Shown here piece after piece: positions 1 to 12,047 of a DNA stretch of 64,000 nt (positions within the stretch are counted from its first letter, which is position 1; each line of letters begins with the position of its first letter). A program made the translations under genes and the position numbers. The notes beneath the pieces were generated by a model. The model did not search any database and was not told where the DNA came from. It saw nothing but the letters and a program-made list of their open reading frames with translations. The stretch covers positions 3,286,001 to 3,350,000 of the forward strand of contig JAITYX010000045.1 in the NCBI GenBank assembly GCA_021018815.1. Direction: 5' to 3'. The stretch is from Talinum fruticosum (taxonomy: Eukaryota > Streptophyta > Magnoliopsida > Caryophyllales > Talinaceae).

Positions 1-429
1 ACTCTAAATTTATATTTGAGCTTTCTTTAATCTCTTCTATCATATAATTAAGTTTTAAATTTTTTCCATTGATAAACGATACAAACTGAAATTATTTTAT
101 TGATGATAAATATTTATTGAATTAAAGATAAATGTCAACAAGTAAAAAAAATTGATCTAAAAATTTAATTTAAGCTTCTTTTATCTTTTTAATTAAATAG
201 TTAAATTTTAAATCCAAAATATTAAAGTTAAATTTTTCTCTTAGTAACCAACCGATCATATCATATATTAAGATAATAAAAGAAAAAAATTAAATTTCTT
301 CCGAAATAGATGAATTTTTCGCTTGTCAAGGAGGAGGGAAAAAAAGGATATGAAATGGAGAGAGGGAAAGAGGGAGAGAGAGAGAGAGAATTATTAGAAG
401 TGTGTAAAAATTTGATCATAAGGATGGAT
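1..429. other. AT-rich non-coding DNA with a short GA tract
   Basis: No convincing reading frame is visible on either strand. The stretch is AT-rich, and positions 357-390 hold a purine GA/GAGA microsatellite. It should contain the 3' LTR of the minus-strand copia to its right, but no sequence matching that element's 5' LTR tip (TGTTGGGG, near 17,898) was seen here, so the 3' LTR is missing or too decayed to recognise. Confidence 0.5.
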
Positions 430-606
430 GGATGTAATCATAATAATTTAGTAAATGCCCAAGTAATTGTAATTGCATAGGTAGAGGTTAATACGATTAC
501 AATGTAATTTTGATTGAATTACAATGTTGTAACCAAACATGGTAATGTAATAACCATTACCAATTTGATTACATTATCACTTTGATTACATCCAACTAAA
601 CATGCC
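430..606. repeat. Possible AT-rich MITE-like element
   Basis: The segment has GGATGTAATCA at 430-440 and its inverse TGATTACATCC at 583-593, and the DNA between is rich in alternating ATTACAATGTAAT-like palindromes. This is the look of a small non-autonomous DNA transposon lying just past the end of the copia RNase H relic. No target-site duplication could be assigned, so the boundaries and the family (hAT or other) are uncertain. Confidence 0.35.
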
Positions 607-3604
607 TCAAGGTTCTTCCCGCATTGCACCCTCTCAATTTAAACATGTGTTCATATCGATAAATTAGACTTATGAAACAAAAATAACTAAAGACAACCTT
701 AGTAAAAATATCTGCTAGCTAAATCTTTGTTGGTATATGCCGAACAACAAGATCACTATGACAAACACACTTTTCAACAAAGTGACAATCAACTGCAATG
801 TGTTGCTTCCATCATGATGAACCCAATTTGTTATAATATATGTAGCAGTAACATTGGCGTACTAAACTTGGATTAGAGAAGTAAACGTGATACCAATATC
901 ATGCGAGTAACTTGTGAAGCCAAACTGTTTCGGTAATAATATAAGCAATCGCCCGTTATTTAGCTTCAATAGAGATTCGTAGACCGTAGGTTGTTTCTTT
1001 AAGCGCCAAGCTTTGAGATTGGGTCTAAAAATATTGCATACCTAGCAGTAGAATGACAAGAATCGGAACAACCTACCCGAGTCGCGGATAGAGTAGGCAA
1101 CCACAATCAACGAGATAATAGTTAAGATGCACCAATATTCCATGATCAATAGAACCTTGAAGATATCCGATAATACACATTTGCAAGCAAATAGATGAGT
1201 AGTAGGGGAGAATAGCATGAATTGGAAACTATATGAATTTCATATGCAATGTCGAGCGAGTCATAATCGGATATTGTACAACACCTATCATACCTTCTTC
1301 AAGTAACTTACCATAAGATACGGATATGGTAGTTGTAGTAGTAGAAGGGATCCAAACAAGCTTGCAAATGTGCATATAAACTTTTCAATGACATCACAAG
1401 TGTACTTATGATAGGACGAAAGCAAGCTTGCAAAGGACTAAGCAATCCGTACTCTTGAAAAGTTGTGTAGATCCCCTAACTCCTTAGCAAATTTGTTGAA
1501 TAATAGGCTAATAAAATATTGTAGTACAGAAAAAGAGTTACGAGTCATAATGATATCATCCACATAGAAAAGGAGAATAAGAGTATGTGAAAAGGATCGA
1601 AGAATAAATATCAATCGGTCGGATTGACTACAGTGAAACCCATGTTTAAGGGAAAAATTGTTGAATCTATGGAACTAGGCACGAGCTGCTTGTTTAACAA
1701 TATAGATGGCCTTTTGAGGTGGCACACATGTTTGGGAATACAAAGTCAACAAATCTAAGAGGTCGTCACATATATACATGCTCGGTTACAATGCTATAAA
1801 AGAATTTTTTTACATTAGTTGATGAATTGGCCACTCTTTAGAAACTGCGATAGAAAAGACAAGACATAATGCAGCATGGTGATCAATAGCAAAGTTTCAT
1901 GATAATCAATACTTCAGCTAATTATTCCCTGCAGACAACCAAACAAGCCTTGTACCGTTCTATACTACCATTATATTTGTATTTTACAAAGTAAACCCAA
2001 TTACTATCAACCATATTTTGAGCTTTGTGGTAAGGAACAAGTTCCCAAGAGTCATTAGTTTTTAGAGCATCAAACTCATCAACCATTGCCTTTTTCTATT
2101 TTGGATTTTGAGAAGCCTTACAAAAAAACTAGGTTGGGTTTGAGGAGAGAGAGCAAGAAGAGACAACTATTTAGTCTTGGTTATACGAGATTTGGAACGA
2201 GTTTGCATGTGATAATGATTGAGATTAGGAGTAGTAGGGTAAGTCATAAGGGTGGTGGATAAGTCATTGGGAGGCACGGGTTGGGACGATATAGGCGGAC
2301 TCGCTGCAAACTACGAGAGGGAAACAAATTGGGCTGAGAGGGCCGGTTTGGTGTTGGTTGCGAAGAAGACGCCAGGTGATGGGTAGCGAGAGAGACACGA
2401 AGATGAGAGTTGCCGAGGAGATGATCGGTCCAAAGGGACTCACACAGGTAGGGTGGGGTGACAATAAAGGAGGAGAAGAACCAAAATCAATACCAATGGA
2501 TGGAGCGGGAGAGAAACCAGTGACATAGGACATATTAGAAGTAGAGGCGAGGGAGAAAATATCTTGCCCAGTCTATCTCTTGTGGAAGTGGTCATTGGAG
2601 TACTATAGCTTAGAAAAATATAGGGAAAATTATTTTTATAAAACTAGACATGACGACTTGAGAATACCTTTCCAGGAGTAGGGTCAAGATAGCGATAACC
2701 TTTATATTGACGAGCATAAACAAAAAACCACATTGAATTAAATGAGGTTGAAGCTTATTTTTGAAGTTGCAGGAGAATTCGGAAAGCAAGCATAAGCAAA
2801 CATTCTAAGGAATGTGTAATTAGGTGATTTACCAAACAATTTTTCAAAAGGAGTTGAACCAAGAACGGTGGAAGGAATATGATTAATAGTAAAAATAGTT
2901 GTATATGGACCATCAACCCAAAATTGAGATGGCATTAAGATTGAATCAAGAAGCTATGAATCATCTTAGAATGTGTTTATGTTTGTGTTCAATAATACTA
3001 TTCTAGGCCTGAATTTCGGGACAAGATTTTCTAAAGAGAATACTATGGTTAAGAAATGAATCCTGCATATGGGAGTTATCAAACTCACCCCCATCACTTT
3101 GACAAATTTTAGTGGAAGTCCCAAAATGATTTTCAAGCATACTTTTGAAATTAATATAAATTCAGGAAACTTCATATTTGCGTTTCATAGAGCAAAATCA
3201 AGTAAAGCAAGAGAAGTCATCCACAAAAGTCACATAATAACGAAATCCAAACGAGAAATAGTAGAGAACTACCAAATATAAGAATGAATTAACCGTATGG
3301 GAGTAGCGAGAATTATGTTTAACTAACCGAACGGTAAAAGTTATGACTTACTTAGGCAATAAGTCACACAATTTTCATGAAAACTCGAACAAAGAACAAC
3401 TTCATTTCTCCGAAGAATATTTAAGACTTTAGCTCTATAGTTACCAAGATGCATATGCCAAGCTTCTCCCGATGAGTCCAAAGCAATGAAAGCGGGGTAG
3501 GATTAGGTACATGAGTGGTAGGAATAGAGTAAACATGACATGACAATTGTTTTCATAACAAAGACTCATAATGGAAATAAGATTGTGCTTTAGGTGATGC
3601 GCAT
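607..3604 (-). pseudogene. copia-N pol: pre-integrase, integrase, RT, RNase H
   Basis: This is the decayed 3' two-thirds of a copia polyprotein. On the minus strand, from high to low coordinates, it shows a gag-pre-integrase piece (HLGNYRAKVLN, about 3,450-3,420), an integrase core with SDGGEFDNSHMQ (about 3,100-3,065), and an integrase C-terminal part at 2,935-2,738 that reads FEKLFGKSPNYTFLR. There follows the variable linker ending MQTRSKSRITKTK (about 2,215-2,165), a reverse transcriptase with catalytic YVDD (1,566-1,555) and an RNase H with HIAVDCHFVEK (802-770). Integrase would insert the cDNA and RT/RNase H would copy the RNA. Frames change repeatedly and no long ORF survives. The upstream edge is cut at 3,604 by the CACTA-A insertion. 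Confidence 0.85.
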
Positions 3605-4288
3605 CACTACAAGTAAAACTCGCATTTAGTGTCGCATAAAATCCGACGCTGAATTAGGAAAATCGATGCTAATCAAGTTTAGCGTCCGATAAAATTCGGA
3701 TGCCAAAGGCCCCGATGCTAAATTTTTTGCGTCCGATTCAGCTTCGACGCTATTTAGCGTCGGATTTAGCCTCGGATTTTGTTCTAACGTTAAATAGAGT
3801 CCGACTGGATTTAGATGCAATTAACATCTCTTTTTGCTTTTTAGCTTCGGACCGATCCGATGCTAATAGCGTCGGATTGGCGTCCAACGCTAAATTTCTT
3901 CATTAATTTTGGGTTTTTTAGTGCCGGATAATTTATATTTGCGTTGGATATTTTGACTCAAACAACATCGGATTTTGATCGGACGCTAAAATCCGACGCT
4001 AAATTTATATTCATTTTGCCATAATTTCTTCTATTTTTAGCAATCACTTTTTACATATATTTCTTTCACATTTACATACATTTTGATTCATTCACCGATA
4101 GAGATTACACTCATCCATAGATACACAAACCACCAGCTAGTCATAAAAGCAACCAATATTCACAACTAAGTTGTAAGTTAAACAAAGTTTATCAAACAAA
4201 CCCATTCAAAATTCCACATACAAACCATGCTAATAAGTTAGCTACGAAATAAGTCAAATTAGTTCAGCAAACAAACCATACTAGAAAA

Positions 4289-6219
4289 TTACTTAGAACC
4301 ACCAGAGATTGTGTCAACTTGTGATTGGATGTTTCGGATGAGTTTCATTGGTTCTTCCATGGCCTTTTGCTGACTTTCAACTAGTTTTCTTTGTTCATCG
4401 AGGTTGTTGTTGGGTTGATTTAAGTTGTGATTGTAGTTGAAAATAGGTCGAGGAATTGTAGGTAGTACTCGTAGATGATGTCTAGGCAGTAGGTTTCTTG
4501 TAGAACATTGTCGCGCAATTATCCAATCTGTAGATGGTTGATTTTTACTCCATCCACCCGATACCTCATAGTAGAGGTTCTCTCGCCTCTGTTGTCCCCT
4601 CCTGAATACCAGGCTCAACTCTAAGTGGCTCGTATTTTTCCTACAATTAGACCCAAATAATGAACAACTTGAATTAATCCTTTTGCTTCACTTGTAATAC
4701 TGAAAAGGGAAAATGAGAGAAAGGGAGAATGTTATCAACAAAAATAACAATAAGCCACAATGATTAAAAATAGATGAATTTCTTCTCGACCATAACATCC
4801 AGGACTAGAACCACTCTTTGCTCAACTGCTCTTATGAAGCCCTATATTTCTTTCTTTTCATTATTATATATCAATAATTAATTTTATTCATTCATTCATT
4901 TATTTACTTATTTTTCTCTTCTTTTAAACCCTACTATACTAAATACTAGTCAACTTATACCGTCCGCCTTCTTGCTGCCTTGTACGTAACTTATTTCATC
5001 ATTCTCTCGAAAATGACCCCTATCACAGTTCTCTTAACATATTTTGATTTTAATAGATGTTGATGTAATAGCGCACGTCACATTTCACAGCACTAATGTC
5101 AAATTCAATATCAAAAAATACACACCATAAAATTATCACATCTTAAATCAATTAGCCACAATGACCATTCATCCCTCAAAATACTTACTACAATTAGATT
5201 GAGCTAGTTAGTGCTCTTAGATTGCATGCTTATCACTTATCTAATATAAACTTGTAAAGGTTTATGGAGATAGGATTCTTATCCACAAAGATTTGGATCG
5301 GATGCGACGAAGACCTTTCCAGATTGAGCGTCTTCCTTACAACGACTCTTCACAAATAATGCAGAGGGGGTAGGATTCTTCCCTTCCTTGATCTAAGCAT
5401 ACAAAATATGCAATAAATTTACATAAACTACATTACGTATATAAAATGAAAGCAAACCAAAATACTAAAGTTTATACCATTTGGACCAGTGAGATATTCG
5501 GTTGAGACTAACCCTTGGCTATGTAAGGTTCCTTCTTTTGACCCTTATGTCCTATTCTTCAAGTATTGGGCAGATTTTTTATGAAATTCAGGGGTACTTC
5601 TTAGGCCCTTCAACCTCTCTCACCAGTCATTTGACAACCAAGTTATTGGTTTATCATTGGGCCTTTTGCGACCTTGGTCGCCAAGTTTCTCAAATTTTTA
5701 CCAACTTTCTTCCGCCATTCTCGCATAGACTTCTTAAGTAAGTTTTGGAGCCTAAGTATACTTACCTTGTTTCACAAAAATATTACCAAACATAAATTAA
5801 AAAAATTAAAAAGTACTCATATATATCCCACTCCTTTTACCTCAAAAGTCCTCCACAAAAGTTGTTGCTCTTCTTTAGGGAGATTCGATAAACATGTGCA
5901 TTGGCCATTGTAGAAATTCTTGATATCATCTGATATAACCCGTGACAACTTCGACTTAGTAAACTCGCAATAAAATTATTAAGATAAAACTACCCAAAGA
6001 ATATGAAAGATAAACATAATTACTAACACATACCACCAGTTATCATCATCCTTTGATAAAACTCTTTTCTAAAAGTTGCCCCTTGTTGTGAGTCATCTCC
6101 CTGTGATGATGATGATGATGATGATTGAGCCTGGACCATAGCTTGATAGGCCCCAACATTAGAATCTGTACCGAAGTAGGCGCACCATGATTTAGTGCAA
6201 AACCTTTTGATCGAGACAT
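4289..6219 (-). pseudogene. Ptta/En-Spm TNP1-like transposase gene (copy A)
   Basis: This gene of several exons runs on the minus strand. It starts with MSRSKGFALNHG at 6,219 and has a serine/glutamine stretch and an exon ending before a GGTG|GTATGT donor. A second exon (about 5,985-5,845) includes CLSNLPKEEQQLLWRTFE and stops at a GTAAAA donor. Further exons lie at about 5,760-5,480 and 5,395-5,275 (NPTPSALFVKSR). The last exon (4,618-4,289) has VSGGWSKNQPS and a C-terminal heptad-rich tail ending SGGSK. The order fits the plant Transposase_24 (Ptta/En-Spm) family, whose TNP1-type proteins bind CACTA subterminal repeats. Exon 3 has stops. Copy B at 44,452-45,991 confirms each exon by similarity. 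Confidence 0.7.
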
Positions 6220-6259
6220 ACTTGTATATACAACGAATAATGTCATGCAAAGAAGATTT

Positions 6260-7278
6260 AAGTACATATATTCAAAAATAAATTAATATACAAAAAACTT
6301 GAGGTGATAACGGCTTCACTCGATAAGAAGGAGAACACAAATTGAAATCCCGAAATTATACTTGTTATAAAGGCTTTTATTTAGATACTCACAAACCGAT
6401 CATACCAGTTGTGATATTTAACTTCTTTTTGTTTTCCACAAATTTTAAGTTTAGCTATATGAATAAGAAGGGTTGGACTAGTAAGGTTAGGGAGTTAATG
6501 ATTTTATCAATCTTTTTCTATTTTCTATCATATTGTATTTTTTTAAAAAAAAAACATATTATAGATAAGGAATATTTTACTAAAAGGAGTTTACAATTAA
6601 GTATTTGATATGTCTCATTTACTAGAATTATTCACCAGCTTTTTACCGAAATTACAATGACAAATATTAGGATGGAAAGCAAGAAGATCTGGCTTTGATC
6701 TTTGAAGTCTAATGCAACTTAACTTAGGGACCTAATTATATCAATTAAGTATTTGATACCAAAATTACATGTGAAGTTATAAGGGCTAGAGGGAAATTAA
6801 AAGGTAAACATATGCAAAGCAATGAAAAGGATCCTTATTTAATGGCCATAATTCTTGTGATGAATCACCACTGTTACCTACGAGGGGTGCAATCTCCTCA
6901 CCTCCAAATTAGCCACATCAAGCTAGAATTCATGCTAAAACTCCGAAGCAAGAAATTCTTATATTCATACATTACCCAAAACTGATTTCGAAGAGAAGGC
7001 AAAAGCAAAAAGACGTGAAGCAACGGGAAAAAATTCTTATCCTCAATCACCACAAACACCTATTACGGAAATGTCCTCAATGAGTTCAAACAAAAAATAG
7101 GCATGTGAGAAGAATTAAATTCACTTGATTTATACATTCTTGTGCCACTTCGGGAAATACTTCAGTTTAGCTTCACAGAGACGAGATCAATCTAAAGAAT
7201 GAAACTTGATTCTCAAGTTCATATGCTATTGTATTAAACTATTATCTAATAAGCGGTATGTAAATTGATCCCTAAAAT
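6260..7278. other. Internal AT-rich non-coding part of CACTA-A
   Basis: This is the region upstream of the Ptta-like start on the minus strand. Positions 6,262-6,290 match the sequence on both sides of the gypsy solo LTR in CACTA-B and so preserve the empty site of that insertion. Beyond about 6,300 no coding frame or known repeat is recognised. Confidence 0.5.
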
Positions 7279-7734
7279 TTAATAAGACGAGAATGAATCA
7301 ATTATCAACAACAACAAAATCGAAAAGAAACACGAAATCCAAAAATAGAAAGAGAAAGAGAGAGGGGTATGTACTAGAAAAAGGTCAAGAAGAATGTGGT
7401 CATGGAGAAGAAAGAGACCGAGAGATTGAGGAGAAGAATCCAGTAAAAACCTAAAATTGTACTGACGAGAAATGAATTGAGAAGGAAGAAGAGCAATATT
7501 GATGAAATGAATGAGTGAATATGGGAAAGAGAGAGTACCAGGAATCGAAGGCGACATCGGCATACTCGAGGAGCAGGATTGGTGAGAGTGAGTGCCGGTG
7601 ATGGAGGGGAAGGACGTCGGCGACGGAGGGGAAGGCTGCCGATGACGAGAGGGGACTAAGGCGGAGGCTAGTAGCGATGCGAAAGCAAAGGGATGAGGAG
7701 GAGTTTTAGGGATTGAGAGAGCAGAGGGATTCAC
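7279..7734 (-). other. GC-rich leader ORF of CACTA-A (probably not a protein gene)
   Basis: A 151-residue frame rich in Ser, Pro and Leu lies just inside the right subterminal repeats of CACTA-A. CACTA-B has an analogous GC-rich stretch just inside its left end (38,790-39,140), which points to a transcribed leader with promoter function. The translation has no recognisable domain and is of low complexity. I treat it as leader sequence. Confidence 0.4.
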
Positions 7735-7795
7735 CTCCTTTTTAAAAAAGACCTGCGTAAAAATTTAGCATCGGATGAAATATCCGACTCCATTA

Positions 7796-8440
7796 GAGCC
7801 CAGCGCCTCCAAAAAGCCCTATGAGGCACACGCCTCGGCCACGGCCAGGGTGCGGTTGATCCTCGTGTGCCTTACTTACCTCGAGTGGGCTTTTTTTCTA
7901 TTTTCTTGCTATTTCTCTCTTTCTCTCTCTCTCTCTCCCTTCTTTCTGTCTCCCACCCTCTTTCTCTTGTCTCTTTCTTTGTTAGACAATGAGTAAGTGG
8001 GTAAATTGCACCATTTTGTTCAATTTATGCTATTTTTTTTCTTTTTTTGGTTAAAGTCGTAGCGAGTTCATTGTGTTATCACAATTTTAGACTCTTTTGT
8101 AGTATTTTTCGTAGTACAATAATATATAATTACTTATTTGATGTGATCACCTAGCATATTCGATCAAAAATATTGCTTGGTATTGATTTGTAAACATCTT
8201 TATGTAAGTGCGCTCCGTTCTAAAAGGCCCACGCCACGGGCCCCAATACCCTTTGCGCTTTTGTGTCTGGTTGAGCTTTTAAAACCGAGACACACCCTTA
8301 AAGGACTCATTACCTACAATAGAATTGTTAGTAGAGATATAAAGGTACGACAAAGATGAGACAATGAAAAAAATAAATACAAGATACGGAACCTATAGGC
8401 ATACTCATGGAGGTAGTAGGTTGCGGAGAAGATGAAACGT
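7796..8440. other. Unassigned insert with CT microsatellite between CACTA-A and copia gag
   Basis: The DNA abruptly becomes GC-rich (AGGCACACGCCTCGG near 7,825), then has a CT/TTTC-rich tract (7,912-7,980), then AT-rich sequence, then another GC-rich patch (8,209-8,260). No coding frame with family resemblance was seen. It replaces the right terminus of CACTA-A and could be a small unrelated insertion. Confidence 0.4.
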
Positions 8441-9191
8441 TCGATTGTTGTTGTTGCACCCTAGATTATTGAGATTGTTCTTTCATCTGCGATTGCTGTC
8501 CTTGTTACAACGTTTGTTACAATACTCAAGGGTGGAAATGAGGATGTAGTTAAGTTGCTGGCGAGTGGTTGTAGTTACAGCAAAAGGCCCGATCGGGCAT
8601 CGTCCTATGCTTATGATTATGAAGAAATTAGACACGTAAAATTGTAAAATGCGTGTGAATCTCATCAAAAGTGACTCTTCCAGGGACATACGAGAGATTA
8701 TCAACTAAATTATCATAGTCCAACTAAAACCTTGGATAGTATATAGGGTCAAATCAAAATACATGGGGATCCTGTATAGCACCTAAAGAATCGGTAATAT
8801 ATCGACTTGATATGACCAATATAATCATCCATGAGTTGAGAGTCAAGTTTTTCAAGATTAGACAACATTAGTTTAAGATCTAATGCACTTGCAAGACTTG
8901 CAATATTAAACCTAGATTCATACGTTGCCAAATTGGAAAATAGTGAATCAGGTCATGAACCTCGATAGCATAGTTCTTGGAGATCGTTGTATAATATAGG
9001 CACGAATGAGTTGATGGAGCTGAAGCCAACTTTGATATGTTGGATTGGGCTACATAGCGCCAAACGAAAAGGCAAGGTAAGATTATAGTTGCGAAACATT
9101 GCTATCAAGAACGCTTGCAACTGATGTATGATCAAGAAAGAGATGAATTTAACCTTTCCAAGTGAAAAAGTCAACTTTTTCAAGGATGGAG
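8441..9191 (-). pseudogene. copia-N gag, C-terminal portion
   Basis: Minus-strand frames between 9,183 and 8,483 give pieces typical of a copia capsid: LATYESRFNIASLASALDLK, then MDDYIGHIKSI (about 8,850-8,800), then NLSYVPGRVTFDEIHT (about 8,700-8,650), and finally a glutamine-rich tail (about 8,520-8,440). The Gag family (UBN2/Retrotran_gag type) packages element RNA. Several frameshifts and stops separate the pieces. The N-terminal part lies on the other side of CACTA-C, at 15,579-15,730. Confidence 0.6.
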
Positions 9192-9520
9192 CACTATTAC
9201 GAAATCACTTTTAACTACAATTAAAAATGACCTTTAACGATGGTTAACCGGTGTCGTGTATGTGGTCGTTGTTGTATGTACTATTTTTAACTACGGTTCA
9301 ACAACCGTAGTAAAAGACAACCTATGATGACGATTCTAATGTAAAAGCTGTCGTTATAGGTTATTTATGACGACAGTTTTGCATAGAAGAACCGTCGTCA
9401 TATATTTAAATATGACGACGGTTCTAATTGATGAACCGTCATCATAGGTCTTGCCCATAATTTATCGAGGCATATGACGACGGTTCTAATGTAAGAATCG
9501 TCGTCATAAGTCTATAGTTT
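9192..9520. repeat. CACTA-C left terminus and subterminal repeats
   Basis: After the terminal repeat come several copies of ATGACGACGGTTCT and its inverse AGAACCGTCGTCAT (for example near 9,390-9,430 and 9,474-9,507), often paired head to head with a short spacer so that they can fold into hairpins. Such arrays are the binding sites of TNP1-like proteins in characterised En/Spm elements. The matching array lies at the other end. Confidence 0.8.
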
Positions 9521-9853
9521 TTTAATAACTTTTTTGTTTTTTCCTTCCCCTTGTACAAAATACACTCCAAAATACATCGGAACTTACACGAGTAATAAAC
9601 TAACACCCTCAATTTTCCAATATAATACAAGAATTTCCAACTTACTATTACCACAACAGAGTTCCATCTGAACAAGTTTCATATTTCACATTAAGTTCAA
9701 GCAAAGAATATATTACAATTGATGTGAAATAATAATACAAATAGTACTCTTCTTTAAGTATTTAATGTGAAAAAGTTTCGGCACCTCTTGAAATTTTATG
9801 GTATAAATTGATTTCAATGTTTTTGCCCCAAGGAAAATCTTTATTTTCCTAAT

Positions 9854-10051
9854 AAAGTGATGCTTTTGTAGTAGATTTAGTTATGTGATTGTCTTTATAA
9901 CTATATTACTTGCTTGGAGTTATTACGGAGGGAGCCTGAAGAACATACATACATCATATTTGCAGTCTACACTACCTCATCACGAACTCCAAGCAAGCAA
10001 TATAGTCATAAAGACAATCACATAACCAAATTGTTACAAAAGCATCACTTT
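9854..10051. repeat. About 67-bp inverted repeat inside CACTA-C
   Basis: The left arm (9,854-9,921) and right arm (9,985-10,051) are near-perfect inverses around a 63-bp loop. Both carry the CTCCAAGCAAGC segment that also occurs once more at about 10,231-10,250. The arms contain the tail-exon sequence of the adjacent minus-strand gene, so the hairpin probably arose by inverted duplication of that exon. Confidence 0.75.
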
Positions 10052-10199
10052 AGAAAATAGAGATGAACCTTTTGGCAAAAATATCGAAATCAGTTTATAT
10101 CACAAAGTTTCAAGTGAAAGTGATGGAATTTTTGACATAAGTACTGAAAAAGGAATACACAAACAAGACATCTCACCAGCAATCTCTATTTCCTTAGTC

Positions 10200-10660
10200 A
10201 TTATCCCAAAGTGATGCTCCTCATATATTGCTTGCTTGGAGTTTGTGCAGGGGTAGACTGGACCATAAGCAATTAAATAACTCTGGAAAATGTTAAGTGG
10301 GAGCAGAGATTAGCAACCAAAATTGAGAAAAGCGTGAAGCAATAATTATCCACAAGAAATATGCACAAGAAACTTTACCGAAAGGCTTAGTCCTTTTAAT
10401 ACTTATCGAATGAGGATCTTCTACCCTTCCATTGGAGTGCTTAGTCCTTATTTTACTTCTTGGAGTTCGTGTAGGGGTAGAGGTTCTACAACATAAAGCG
10501 AGGAAAACATTAAGCGGGAGGTAAGATTAGCAACCAAAATTGAGAAAAGTGTTAAGTAACAATTATTCTTAAGAAACATTACCTGAATGATGGCCCTCAT
10601 TGAATGATGATCTTCTACCCTTGCAATTAGACAACTTAGTCCTTATTTCGCTCCTCATCG
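10200..10660 (-). pseudogene. Duplicated 3' exons of the CACTA-C gene
   Basis: On the minus strand two similar blocks of about 210 bp (about 10,440-10,230 and 10,650-10,445) share GATTAGCAACCAAAATTGAG (plus-strand reading). Each has an exon with RVEDPHS- or STPTRTP-like codons followed by splice-donor-like GTAAAG or GTAATG. They look like tandemly duplicated small exons at the 3' end of the transposase transcription unit. I do not recognise a domain in them. Confidence 0.4.
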
Positions 10661-10810
10661 AACAAAATCATCTGTTTACATGAATACTACAAATCAAAAA
10701 TAATGAAAAGTAAGTTGCAGTTTATAAAACAAGCAATAATATTAGATATCATCCGAAATAAAATTAATGTTCTTACCAAGTTGATATAATTATATGGTGT
10801 AAGCTTTATT

Positions 10811-11523
10811 TCACCTTCCTTTAAACTTATCTTCAATATATATGCCCTCTTGATGGTCAACCCTTAAATACAATTCTTCAAAATTGGGATCCTCATTTTC
10901 GACAGGCATTCCTAAGGAGAAGGGTGAGGTCTCCTCAACAAACTCACACACATCTTGACCATCCCCACCAGCAATGTGCCTCTTCCCTTGATGAACAATA
11001 AACTGCTTATCATTGGCCGAGTCCTCAATGTAGACCACTTGTCTTGCTTGGGATGCCATAATGAATTGATCCCCTTTAGGCCCTTCTCTTGTGAGATCGA
11101 CCATCGTGAATCCCATCTTATCAACTCGGTCACCGTTATTATTGTTAGCCCATTTACACCAAAAACGGGCTCACGAAGATCAACATAGTCTAGCTCCCAT
11201 ATCTCCTCAATGACACCACAATATGACATTTTAGCTACAACAGGATTTTTGTCCTTAGAGCTGGAAACATGAAGTGCATGAGCCTCCAATGTGACTCCAC
11301 TATTTTGCGAAGTGCTCCTATTGTCCTGGCTCTTTGTGTAGAAAGAGTATCCATTGATGTCATACACACGGTAAGATATAACTTCCAACTGCGGCTCTCT
11401 AGCCAAGCTGACTAATGTTTGCGAGATATGTTCTCGTGATTTTTCCAATTGGCTAGTGATCACTCTATCTCTAAACCGGTTGACAAATATGCGATTATGA
11501 TGGGTCGAGTACCAATGTCTCAT
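10811..11523 (-). pseudogene. DUF4216-like segment of the CACTA-C transposase unit
   Basis: Two overlapping minus-strand frames (11,523-10,912 and 11,116-10,811) together encode the conserved block usually found C-terminal to TNP2. Visible motifs are YDINGYSFYTKSQD, SKDKNPVVAKMSYCGVIEEI, WELDYVDLREPVF, then, after a shift, MGFTMVDLTREG and FIMASQARQVVYIED. The function of DUF4216 is unknown; it normally accompanies CACTA transposases. A single frameshift near 11,130-11,110 separates the halves. It lies downstream of the DUF4218-like part, in the order seen in intact elements. Confidence 0.8.
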
Positions 11524-11565
11524 TTTTTCCTTGGTACTTGTCTCATTATGAAGGATTTGTGCTCA

Positions 11566-12047
11566 TCAATGAATGGCTGCATTTAATCTTTCTTTTATAG
11601 AATGTAAAGATGTGCTTGATCTCTCATATCCCGATTGATTGTAAGAACCGTTGGCCCCAGTTTCCCGCCTACCGATCTTCCCCATAAATCGATGTTTTGG
11701 AATACCAACTTCTTCCATTTGGGGGTAGTATTCATAGCGAGAACTCGACACACTCCTTAGCTGTGTATGCCTCAACAATGCATGCTTCCGTTTGGTACCG
11801 ATTTCTAACATACCCTTTGAGAATTTTCATGAAAGGTTCAAAAGGGTACATTCATTGGTAAAAAGCGGGCCACGAGAATCGCACTTCTCTCACCAAATGC
11901 ACAACTAGGTGCACCATGATATCAAAAAAAGAAGGTGGGAAGTACATCTCATGTTGGCACAACGCAACGATCACGCCGCACTCGAAGATCATCCAATTTC
12001 TCCAAATCAACGACTTTGCTGCATATGGCATTAAAGAAGAAGCAAAG
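11566..12047 (-). pseudogene. DUF4218-like segment of the CACTA-C transposase unit
   Basis: Immediately after the transposase core, minus-strand codons read HEMYFPPSFFDIMVHLVVHL (about 11,965-11,895), the hallmark of DUF4218, then a degenerate stretch and a frame at 11,811-11,566. This domain of unknown function follows TNP2 in most plant CACTA elements. Stops interrupt it. Confidence 0.75.

Larger units (their letters stand above)
3605..7795 (-). mobile_element. CACTA (En/Spm) transposon A, right end missing
   Basis: The left end starts CACTACAAGTAAAACTCGC at 3,605, the canonical plant CACTA terminus, after the three bases CAT (3,602-3,604). Within the first 400 bp there are many copies, in both orientations, of a subterminal motif close to TTAGCGTCGGATT. 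The same motif reappears at about 7,765-7,790. The internal gene (minus strand) is a Ptta/TNP1-like relic shared with CACTA-B at 38,572-46,496. No TAGTG terminus could be found on the right, so that end was lost or replaced by the unrelated sequence at about 7,796. The element sits inside the copia-N polyprotein gene. Confidence 0.75.

Noticed and set aside
7279..7734. 151-codon minus-strand frame considered as a secreted or membrane protein
   Set aside because: Low-complexity Ser/Pro/Leu content in the leader zone of CACTA-A, with an equivalent GC-rich zone in CACTA-B that is not conserved as protein.
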